64,000 bases of DNA from Haliclona indistincta (Eukaryota; Porifera; Demospongiae; Haplosclerida; Chalinidae). The translations under genes were made by a program, and so were the position numbers. The stretch covers positions 2,250,658 through 2,314,657 of the forward strand of contig OZ024787.1 of NCBI GenBank assembly GCA_964017065.1, given 5' to 3'. The notes under the pieces are model-generated. The model worked only from the letters and a program-made list of their open reading frames with translations, ran no database searches and was not told the origin of the DNA. Positions 20,201-29,726 of the stretch are shown piece after piece. How positions within the stretch are numbered: position 1 is the first letter of the stretch; every line of letters begins with the position of its first letter.

Positions 20201-21338
20201 TATGGGTAAGAAAGTGTGGTGTTGTTATTTTAAGGATGACTATAACCAAACTCACAGAAGGAGAGGATGCAAAAAGGTATATTATTATATCAACCGATTT
20301 TTTTTCTCAAATAATCGCGAATATCTGGTATCTGGTGTGGCATCATTCTTTGTCCTGTCTTACATGAAGATAGCTGTCACTACCTGCATGCTTATCACTC
20401 CCATTAGCCTTGTCAATGGAGAGGGCTTAGTTCTTTTTATGGATGGCAGCATTCGTTATCCACAAGACATTAAACGATATAATATCATACTAGCTTTTGT
20501 TTTTTGTGTGTATCTGATACTGGTGCCTATCTCTTTGCTCATACTTCGTTATGGTGACCCTAAAACTTCCGAAGGCTTTCTTTACCATCTACTCAAAGGG
20601 CTCCAAGAAAACTTTAAAAGCCTTCCATCTGGTGACCAAAGCCAGAGGAATCTCACATGCTGCAAAGCCAGGGTTAAACATAGAAATGTGCATCGGACCG
20701 GTATGTGGCGTACAGCAACATTTAATACCGAAACAGAGCTATGCAGTGTTGACTTCAAATGCTGTTTTGGAAGCAGTTGCTTTTGCTCCTGCAGTGCTCA
20801 TGACTTTCGTTGGGTCTCTGGTGCCTACTTTGTCTTGCGTATTCTTATGTTGTTAAGTTATATGCTTATGCTTACTGACATGATCCAACTCTTATTTCAG
20901 TTTTTGATCTGTTGTGCAGCAGCTGCCTTCTTCATTGTATTTCGACCATATGGCTACAACCACAAAGAACAGGACGAATACCAACAAAAGAAACAACAAG
21001 AATTGACAGATACTAGTGCCATCCAAGGAAATGCTCCAGTTCTTATGAGTCCCAATTCACCATCAGAGAGATATAACCGACTGGATGCAGCTGTATTTTT
21101 AGCTCTGGCTGTGGTGAATGCTGTCTGCATTTACCGTTACTATCTTATCACAATTGGTAGACCTATAGACTCAATTCGTGATCTCAGTGCTCTGACACTG
21201 CAGTCTGTGCTGCTCTTCGTGCCAGCGGCATGGTTTGGACTACACATTCTATTTGACTTAAAAGAACGATGTTCTGGCTTCAAAAAGTGGGTCAAAGATA
21301 AGAGGCACAGAGAAGGAATTTATGAACCAGTTCCTTGA
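17235..21338 (+). CDS. Intronless beta-helix / Cys-rich / ~8-TM receptor-like protein, copy 3
   Basis: One open frame of 1367 codons, starting at the conserved MAKTFMKQLLL. The layout is as in copy 1: signal peptide, NxS/T-rich beta-helix with GGG/GGAI turns, Cys collar (CPPGFKLSQGQC, RGYWIG, GTLCSKC), about eight membrane spans, the CCFGSSCFCSC loop and a C-terminal YEPVP. It differs from copies 1 and 2 by scattered substitutions and small in-frame indels, mostly in the ectodomain. The last membrane spans also differ (SYMLMLTDMIQLLFQF in place of SYIAVPTDMIQLVCQF), so it is the most diverged of the three. The tail is three codons shorter than copy 1. An AATAAA lies at 21406-21411. The gene is convergent with the receptor at 21799-23288. 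Confidence 0.9.
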   Translation: MAKTFMKQLLLVVAALLHVAILHCDSGKTVVVSESGIDSETACYAGNLNCSNLTMALEGVVSNTTIVIERGNYTLGCSAHHKFNQIKNVTISGLAAASEVMVNCSDGAGLTFLQATTVNIFNVSFYGCGYKHVSNSIVKKDRFAEYNVALFFQMCRNVTLNRVSVSYSKGTAVQFFATIGNNEITWSNFTNNNGVTQQTVGGGVYIEFPYCLPGNYNNCTVNTSTVPDDFISGGTFRISYSNFFYNDARPPGNQSRVFMVPQLKDHISFGRGGGLSVFFKGNSSFSSVVVSHSNFSGNRAIYGGGAFVDFQDYCHDNEIKIECCLFEGNLANQQGGGMRFNFASSITRTNNGLKGSDMHFNRILIDTIIVHENKAVSSGGGMFFGSVRENTISPTNILNISFGNWTGNIAPVGSAISMICWHDVTHNGVIIEPVIQECLFHANRPHHHLTTQSIHNEQSSVGIGAVYLDSIPLTFAGRANFTSNQHTAIVCVNTGIYFQHTEYRFFNNSAYQGGAIALLGNAYFIIYNGTKLEFINNKAHYLGGAIYATSLIGQNSIPSGNCIIQYYDLLKDPNEWNAHFKFINNTAMGKSNAIYTYSPKPCLWGRAFGPPQDDQGMSKVFCWNNNGTTKKRWDYGNNKCDDNHERMSAPSKFEQSESLTTLVVIPGIWITFNLTILDDFGNNVTNYTVFTAQSLSPNNVTVSDHSHYLGHGTILLHQPNQNVTNGTIALRTINTPNPIEVKLNIAFTDCPPGFKLSQGQCKCAADTNYDYLLKCHLNPTSAYSDINRGYWIGPSPYDNTTKIMAWCDFCFYDDNTVTVKNFNEVQQNLCHKANRTGTLCSKCMENYSLAVNSESYDCIKYDDSISFPFRLVLFILYKTLFSLLLLWLVYRFGIKIASGKYNAPVFFAQMVTTVVPMDLDGALWYPPALKKFFYILYDMLNLELRLPDCFRFCLHPQLEVTTMLALNYCVALLPIVLVITMAIVYNCHDMGKKVWCCYFKDDYNQTHRRRGCKKVYYYINRFFFSNNREYLVSGVASFFVLSYMKIAVTTCMLITPISLVNGEGLVLFMDGSIRYPQDIKRYNIILAFVFCVYLILVPISLLILRYGDPKTSEGFLYHLLKGLQENFKSLPSGDQSQRNLTCCKARVKHRNVHRTGMWRTATFNTETELCSVDFKCCFGSSCFCSCSAHDFRWVSGAYFVLRILMLLSYMLMLTDMIQLLFQFLICCAAAAFFIVFRPYGYNHKEQDEYQQKKQQELTDTSAIQGNAPVLMSPNSPSERYNRLDAAVFLALAVVNAVCIYRYYLITIGRPIDSIRDLSALTLQSVLLFVPAAWFGLHILFDLKERCSGFKKWVKDKRHREGIYEPVP

Positions 21339-21798
21339 TCCAAATAAATAATTACATTTTGCTTTGACGGATTGACCTATTGAAACTGTAATTTATAGCA
21401 AACTAAATAAATAATATATCATGCTGATGTGAGCATTTTCTTCGTTCTAGTCAGTATAATCACATGTTACAGTGAGAATAATTTAAATTACAAGAATGCA
21501 CAAAAGTTTATATGTAGCATGGTAGTGTCTCTCTGTCAAGATGACTTGTGCATGTAGGTTTGGAGTCTCAGAGAGAGAACTTACTAAGAGAAATAATACA
21601 AGCTTGTTAGAAGGAAAATAACTTAGGAACGAAAGGGTCAAAATCCAATCGCAAGCACAGTGAGTAAGTTATGCAGATTACAAGTAGTTCAAACAGTCTG
21701 TCAGGGAGCGCACGCATGCGTGCAGTACTATAAGTACACACATCATTGCATGCATGCATGGTTTATGATAACGTGTATCTTGCATACACTCCTAAATC
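21339..21798. repeat. 3'-flank module between convergent genes
   Basis: Same module as after the other copies. Here it lies between the beta-helix stop at 21338 and the stop of the minus-strand receptor at 21799, so the ancestral convergent arrangement is preserved. No extra gene. Confidence 0.7.
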
Positions 21799-23288
21799 TT
21801 AGATGACAATAGAATAGGGATTGTATGTTGAATATGCACTGTTCTCCTGTACATCAATACTGCTCTGCTTCAGCGTGACCTCCTCATAAGCAGGATTGTC
21901 CTCCACTGGTATTTTGTTCTGTGATAGTGAGGCTTAAGAAGTACACCGTTATACAAGCAGAGATGAATTATACTCACATTTTCCTTTCTTGAAAAGTACC
22001 AGGCAACAAGCAACAGCAGTTATTATGATAGTAAAGATTGTTGTTAATGCAACCACACAACCGATGATTGTCAGTATCACTGAGGAAATAACATTGTGCA
22101 CTGTAAATATTACTCTCTTGTGTTCTAGCTATAAAAAAATTGTGATAACTTACATGCATTAGGAATGGTCTGATTGTTTTGAACTGGTGTCGTGGGTAAA
22201 AGATTTATTGTCTCTGATGGAGTTGCTATTGACAAATGTACTGCATCTGTACATGATGCGCGTTTGAACAATTGTTATTATTTGCAAAAACTCATCTGAA
22301 AACATACCACCGGTATATTTTGATGTGATCACACTTGAAACAACTTGACTAGTGATGGATTCTGCAAAATAAGACAGACTGTTTATTTGCATCACTGTAG
22401 TGTTGCTGTGATGTACATGGTCATGATGAAACAAGATAGTTGCAATCAGTGCACATATAATAATACACAGAACATTTATACAGATAGAAAGATCATATTG
22501 TTAAAAATAATGTTACGGTGTACTGCTTATACCTTTGAGAGTTGGTTCAATTTGTAACATAGCTGGTTCTCCTGTTCCTACTTCATTGATAGCAACAACA
22601 GTGACAGCGAGTTCGGGATCACATGAATTGTCAATGGAGTAGTACAGCATGGAAGTATTTGTTTCAGCTGTCACATTCTCTCCGCTGGTGGTGCAGGTGA
22701 TGGTGACATTGTAGCCCAGGATGGGTACCCCCTCCAGAGTGAAGGGAGGACTCCAGGAGATGAGGACAGTAGTGCAGTTGATGGTGACCACAGTGAGGTT
22801 ACTGATAGAGTCCAACAAACCTGAGCTCAATTTAAAACAAAATACATTATTCATGTAACGTATCGGTCGTACCTTGCACAAGTAAAAGTGCTGGATTACT
22901 TCTGTCAATTGAAAATGGATCGTGACGAAATGCTGTACAAGTGATGTTGGTAGCGTTTTCAACTGAAGTCACAGTCACTGTCAAAGTTGACATGCGAATT
23001 TGAAGTGTTTCATTTACTGGTACTTCAGGTAGTATTGTAACTCCTTCTCCATGATCTAGTTGTTGTCCAATAGCTCTCCATGTGAAGCTATTCGCAACAC
23101 CAGTGCAGTAGAACACAGCTACTGTGTTTATTGTGACATTCACAGATTGTGGAGGAATTTTGATGTCCGGCTATATGCATTAAAGAACTTTTCTCAGGCA
23201 CTGATTATTACTATGACTCGCTTACCTACTTGTTGTGCTGCTATGATATAGATACCAGAGCAAAAAAGTGAAATGCATTCATGCTCAT
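21799..23288 (-). CDS. Ig-FN3 single-pass receptor, minus partner of pair 1 (signal exon damaged)
   Basis: Minus-strand exons: signal 23288-23226; Ig 23170-22873 (CTGVANSFTWRA, NATNITCTAF); FN3 22820-22533 (GLLDSISNLTVV, SWSPPFTLEGVPILGYNV); stalk 22361-22308 and 22246-22154; transmembrane 22079-21978; tail 21932-21799 ending NPAYEEVTLKQ...YNPYSIVI. The Ig-to-tail part is intact. In the signal exon a 2-base insertion relative to the pair 2 gene gives a TAG at 23243-23241 after 15 codons, and 4 extra bases (CCGG) follow the Ig acceptor. A donor inside the signal exon (CTG/GTATCT) joined to the acceptor before CCGG would restore one frame, but with a much shortened signal peptide. It is either a weak gene or a young pseudogene. 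Confidence 0.7.
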
Positions 23289-23359
23289 CAACTATTCAGA
23301 GTTGGTCTGCCCGCAATGCAAAGATTTTACGTGACGAGTACGTACGATCTCTGATTTAA

Positions 23360-23930
23360 GGGACTACACTTCGAACATCAGAATGACGAAAATTTCAGTT
23401 TCTTCGGGCAAACAAAGCGTGGTCAAAGACAGTTATCATCAAAGAAACTCACAAATCTGCTTGTGGGCGGAGCAAACACTGTAGAAAGAGTTAAAATTTT
23501 ATTCAATGAGCGGACAAGCCACGCCCACCAAAATGGATTTGTGAACTGAATGGCTCGTGGTGAGCAAACGTATGCATGCGTTTTTGCGTAAAGTGTTCAG
23601 TCTGTCAGTCACAAGGCCGCGAATATTTAATTAGTTTCGTGGTTTGCACAAGAATTGAGCTACAGAGGTCAGCTAAGAACGCAGCAAGGTCATTTGTGGC
23701 GCCAGAGGTAGGCAAAGTTCACCCGCTCCGCTTGCCCGCCCTCCCACCCACCCTGGTTGCTACCTTTAAATTAAAGAAAAACTATGTCGTAAAACATTTG
23801 GGTCCCTCGGCCCTCTAGCTCCACCCTAGGACCGCCCAGCAGTTGGTAAGGCCGCTGTGAAGTACTAGATGGCGAGGCAGAAAAAACAGCACGCAAATCG
23901 AGCCGTTTCTATAGTTCGCCGTGTAGTCCC
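23360..23930. mobile_element. TTAA-flanked MITE A in the pair 1 promoter
   Basis: Bounded by TTAA (23356-23359 and 23931-23934), with perfect 10-bp terminal inverted repeats GGGACTACAC and GTGTAGTCCC. TTAA duplication with GGG/CCC ends is the hallmark of piggyBac-type transposition. It contains no transposase frame. The homologous promoter of pair 2 lacks it. Confidence 0.75.
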
Positions 23931-23934
23931 TTAA

Positions 23935-24342
23935 AGGCCTATCCGCACTGGCGCGCGAACCCGGGTTCAACCCAGGTTGAACTCGGATAGATCGCGTCCG
24001 CACTCGATCTGCAGAGATCCGGTTTTGGCGAATCCGGGTTGAACCCGGGTTAAGCCAACCCACATACGTATGTGGGTTGAACTGGGTTGAAACCGGGTTC
24101 GCCTTGGCACTGCCACGTGTACGCGCACTAGAGACGTTCCCTGAGCGCTCAAGCGCTAGAGAAAGACTTACTTTGTCAAGAAGCGCTCGTGCTAGTGCTA
24201 TAAACGCTACCTTGGACTGCTGCATGGATCTGACTCGCATCGATCCAGGTTGAGTGCGGACGCGCGCTAACCGAGTTCAACCCGGGTAAGTCGGGTTTGA
24301 TTTCAACCCGGATTCGACCCGGGTTGTCAGTGCGAACACGGC
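23935..24342. mobile_element. TTAA-flanked MITE B, directly adjoining MITE A
   Basis: Lies between the TTAA at 23931-23934 and the TTAA at 24343-24346. Ends are AGGCCTATCCGCACTG on the left and CAGTGCGAACACGGC on the right, an imperfect inverted repeat. The interior is GC-rich, with many CCGGGTT and AACCCGG half-sites. No coding capacity. Confidence 0.7.
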
Positions 24343-24503
24343 TTAAGACTCGTCTAACTTCTAGTCACTGTGTTGTTTTATACTAGTTAAGTGTAGGTGG
24401 AGCTCGTTAATTTATAAATGATTTTTTGCGGCTTCTTGCATACTGACTTAACCCTAGTCAGATTTAGCGATTTTGTGGCTATTGCGGAGGCAGGGCTGTC
24501 ACC

Positions 24504-27500
24504 ATGTTCATGCCTGTGGCGCTTGTTTTGAGTTTTTTCGTCCTGCATTCAAGTGGTCGGGAGGCCAGTAAGTTGCTCCGAATGATATACTCTTCTGAGA
24601 CTCGTAGCTATATACACGATCGAGTGTGATAGCTAAACTAATATTATGTCAATATAATACATGCGTACTTCACTGTAGCCCCTTGAGTAAACACTAGCTA
24701 GTTCATTGTCAACTCACTATCAACACTTGTTACGTGTATGCTATATTATATTATGTTACAGATATCACTGATCCCCCGCGTGCTGTAATGCCTCAGTTAA
24801 TGAAATTGCTGAGTTCAACTGCACTGCGGTTACGGAAGCAATTTACTGGTACAGAAATAGGGATCAACTACTTAGCGGTACTAATGGAGTCTACATATCA
24901 CCAACATTTGTTGTGAATTCACAAGAAGACATTCGTACGTCTACTTTGAGGATCAAGGTGGCTTCAACTGACGATGCTGGTAACATCACATGTACTGTAG
25001 TTTACATTGAAGAACCGAAAAGTAAAGAAAACAGTACAGCATTACTGCTGGTTCAAGGTATTGACTGCGTCAGATATGTCCGCTTACCAAAATAGTACTC
25101 ATCATCAACTACAGGTCAGTTGAAACCGGTTCATAACCTCACAGTGGTCTCCATCAACTCCACTACTGTCCTCATCTCCTGGAGTCCTCCCTTCACTCTG
25201 GAGGGGGTACCCATCCTGGGCTACAACATCACAATCACCGACACAATCAGTGGAGAGAATGAGATAATTTCAGAAAAGGGAAACACTACAATGATGTACT
25301 ACTCTATTGATCGTCCTGATCCTGTTAATAACTTCACTGTCACTGTGATATGTATCAACGAGGCTGGACCAGGAGAGAATTCATCAATGACGTTCTTAAG
25401 TAAGCTATTTTGAATACTTGGTCATTGGTGAATGTAACTGAGGACCATTCAACTCAGTCTTTTTAAGACATGATGGCTTTATGAGTACATGCATGTTTTG
25501 GTTATTGCATGCACATACATATAGTCTTTGCTTATTGTGGTAGGCTGGTAGATTATTATGTTTCTGCTTGTTCTACTACCACAGTGTCCTCTTCGAATCC
25601 AGTGAAACCTACAAGTACATTACATGTGATCAGTTCTACATCTTCAGTGATGTCTTTAACTTTAACGCAAAGTGTCACACCATCAATCTCTTCAACTGTC
25701 TCTGTCAATCACAGCATCTGTGAGTTTTATATCATTTGGATGCTTTACAGTAAAAACATAAAAAATTGCATTATGCCTTCTGTATTAGCCTTTTGTTGTG
25801 GAAAGGTTATAGTTCACTATGTTTGTGTAGATACTTGCTTCTAGTAAGTTTTCTGAGTTCACATACATGTACATATCTAAACTTTGGTATGAACCTGGAG
25901 CCCACATAGTGTAGGAATGATGACCTAATGCCTTATTTGGAACTTGAAACACTTTGTAGCTAACTGATATGATAACAAATTGCTCAAGATCATTTGTTAT
26001 TGTTTCCTCAAAAAACAAAATATTTCACAGTTTATCACAATGGTCATCAATTAGTCTTGTTGTTCCAGTCTGGGCATGTATCAATTAGTCTTGTCTTCTC
26101 CATACTCCAGAGAGGGTCTGGCAGCTCAGGTCGAATTATATTAATGCACCATAGGCCCTTCTTTTGGCTACACTGACAGTAGCATGCTGGTGAGCATAGC
26201 AAGTCTCTTTCTAAGTGGTAGAACTACTCAACATTGTGCATTTACTTTATCATCAAGCTATTGCACTCGTTCGATTAAAATTTTGTTCAAAGCTACACAC
26301 CTTTACAATTTGTTTGACAGCAGAGATTGTGAAATGAGCGTTGGCCATATAGTTAGCCTAGTAGCCAACCCCCATTTTACAATTTCTGCTACCAAGCAAC
26401 ATGCAAAAAGGTCTGTAAAGGACAGTAGTAGTGGTTGCAATTTGGGTCATCCATCAATCAGCACTTGGCAGAAAATGCAGCTGATGGTGATAGGACTATC
26501 AGAAAATGATAATGACAGTGTTAAGCACATTGCCAGGTTAGTGATACTTGGCTACGAACGAATTGTGTAAACAGTACACTAGTAACTTAACATGTAAACA
26601 GCTTGCATGCTTTCTAAAGCATCATAATGTACAAAAGACTGCCAGACTGGAACAACTATGCATAATACTAACCAAATAACTGTTCTTCGGCCGGTGTCAG
26701 CGTCCCAAAGTCAGCCATTGCCACATGTTACACAAAGTGACATTAATTTTGTGGATGTGGCAGCCAGGTCACAGCACGTAACTTTGACTGTTTTCTAACC
26801 AGAAGAATAGCTTGTGCTATACCGAAACCTGTCGCTTTGTAACAGTTGTCGACCATTGTTTTTCAAAATAATTTGCGTGTTTTTGTTGTTGCTAAGTGGC
26901 TTAAACATAAATACCTTAGACAACAAATCATCAGCAATTATGGGATTAAAAACGGCTTTGCAACTGAAATAGATGCCCTCGCGCTACAAGCTTGGGGCAT
27001 GCATCTATCGGTTCCCTCGGCGCTCTAAATTTTGTAGTTGCCTCGATCCGTTGTCTAACCTATGCTTCTTTGTGTCTTGAGCACTGTATTAATAGCTATT
27101 CTCTACTTACAGCATCGAGTTTACTATATGTTGTGTCACCATTTTGTTAATAAGCATGTGGTTAATTTCCGTTTGGTCCAATAGAATCGACCAACTCTCA
27201 CGTAACACAAAAGTGTGATCTGGGGGCAAGACTAGTTACCAATGTTGTGGAACATGTGCTATAATAATTACTAGCACATAAGAGTGCTACGGGTATAAAT
27301 AATAATTCTTGCTGTTCTTCCATGTAAATTACATGTACACACAATTGTAAACACGATTGTAAGCAATGTAAAACACAAATTCAGACCAGATTAAAAGTAT
27401 TTTCGAACAGTTGTTGCACTTATTGGTAAACCACTATAGCAACCTCTATGCTTAGTAGTACTAGTGCTTTTTCATTCCAATGCGTATTAATTTCATTTGT

Positions 27501-29690
27501 TAAACGTATTTACGTGCAGCAACTGTTTGCAGTTGTTTGCGGACGCAGTCATATTTTGAGGTCAGATTCATTTGCTTTCGAACGTGTTCATATTATACAT
27601 TATCTCTGGACATTAGTCCAATTGCCAAGAATATTTATTTTTGAATCTTATCTCTTTCGTCTCTATCCATGCATGGTGAACTATATTGAACACTGAATAG
27701 CACCTAATCCATTCAATGAGGCACACACCGTTGCAGGTAAACCATCATTGTTAATTTTTACTTCTTTTCAACTTCAGGTTTTAGGAATTTCTGGAGGTGT
27801 TATACTTTTTCTTTTTGTTATTATGTTATGTATTAGTGTAATTATAATAGTTTATCGGAAAAGACTTAAAAAGAGACCGTGTTTGCTGGACAATTCTGCA
27901 ATAACTGCTGATTTATCATATCATGTTCATCCAAATTCAAGTGTAAGTCCGCATATAATAGAGGTACTATAATTATTATTATGAGCACAATTCGCCACTA
28001 CAAATCAGCCAATAATCATTATGCCTTAAGGGGCGGAGCCACGGGGCTTGTGTATGTATCTGTGTATGTATGTGTCTGTCTGTCGGCAAGACTTATCGTC
28101 GCTCGCTCAAAACTAAGCGCTGAAACGTGCAACACCATTAAGTTAAAGTCGATATTTGCTTGAAAATGAATTGTAAGGATTTTGGTTATAAGGCTCTGTT
28201 CTTGAGTTATGGCGTGATTGCTTACATCGTGATCGCTGGTGATCTAGTTGGTGATGGTAAAGATGAAATTGTCTACTACTTGCTGCCTAATTACAGCTAG
28301 TGAGTTGGTGTTTTTTTGCTTCAAAACAGCATGGCAGACTTGTATATGAAGCTACCTGGCCTCGTTCCCAGGCTCTTAATAGAGAGCCTGGTACACATTG
28401 CATGCGCATGCGTTAATTATGTCCAAATAAGTAATGATTGTTTTTACCGAATCTGTTGAATTCGCCGAATCATGTCATTCAATTGGTCATGCCATATTTG
28501 GACATAATTAACACATGCGCATGCAATGTGTACCAGGCTCTCTATCGAGAGCCTGGGGACGACGCTAGAAGCTACCATGCTTTCTCGAGTTATAGCGTAA
28601 CTTTGCTTACGGCCTTGCGATCAATGGCCTTTGCCACTGATCTAGAGTTCTCTGTAGACAAAACTATCCACAGTTGACTGCCCAGAAACTGATAGGTTAC
28701 AGGATAGCAGCGTATGTCTAAAGAAATTGTGTAAGCTAGCCCGGACGCTATCTCGCTCGTGTACGTGATGTGCCCTGCACTCTAGCCTCGCCTCCAGGCC
28801 ACTCCCCCTGCTGGGGAGATGGCCTGGTCCAGACTGTCTGCGCATGCTCCCCCAATATTACCAGTAAAACCTGGTAATCAGTAAAACATCGCACACGATC
28901 GAGACATGTCCGTTTCATCTTCCTATTGAAACAGCTAGTTTAAACTACGCAAGAAGGCTTCTGGTGCAAACATGCTGTTGTACCCGAAAGAAACGACGTT
29001 TTTGGTCCGGAGAGATTGATTCTAGCACACGGAAGTCAGTAAATCGTCAAGTGGTCGCGGCTAACTTCACTCGCAAACCTTCTCGTAAGAATCTCATTGT
29101 GCAAGTTGATTTTACATATTAACAGTGATCACAGCACTAGTTTGTACGTGTAATGGTTACAAAGGTTAGTGAAATAAATGCACAGAAACCGGCAAAGGCT
29201 AGAATTACTGTCCGCACTTAGAGGGTCAAAAGAAAATATTCGCGCATGCGTATGCAGTCATTAATGGCCTAGATGCGAGTCGAGGCTACCTGCACTCGAA
29301 CTGAACATTATAGACACGTCCAGTTGAATTAGTGGTTAGCACTGATTGGCATAACTATTATACAGCATTGTGATTGCTGTACAGAAAGGTGCAACAGCTG
29401 CAGTTTAACTTTGCTGTGTATGGGAAATGATGGCATTCTGCCAAGGCATTTGCACCTTTGGTGCCTAGTTAGTTCTGCATAGCAATAGCCACGGATTTTA
29501 AAAATTAATGCTGTGAGGCAATTAAATGTTGCCTAATAATTAGTTTCTCGTCCCACTCCTCGATCTATTGACCATCTCATTTCTACTCGAGCGGCAGTAT
29601 TCTCTCACATTTCTCTCTTTTGTCTCTTCTATCAATTATTATGCCGAGGTGTGGGCGGAGACACGAGGCATACAGTAGTCTGTTCGTTTG

Positions 29691-29726
<36 letters not shown>

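Noticed and set aside
897..21338. Bacterial (Chlamydia-like Pmp) contamination, suggested by GGAI and FxxN repeats
   Set aside because: The genes end in multi-span membrane domains and YEPVP, lack an autotransporter barrel, and lie among spliced metazoan receptor genes and transposons. Similar proteins are known in sponges.
26184..26570. 128-codon plus-strand frame in the intron of the pair 1 receptor
   Set aside because: It starts in DNA homologous to the relic region near 43800-44000, where the frame is not maintained, and it has no domain signature.
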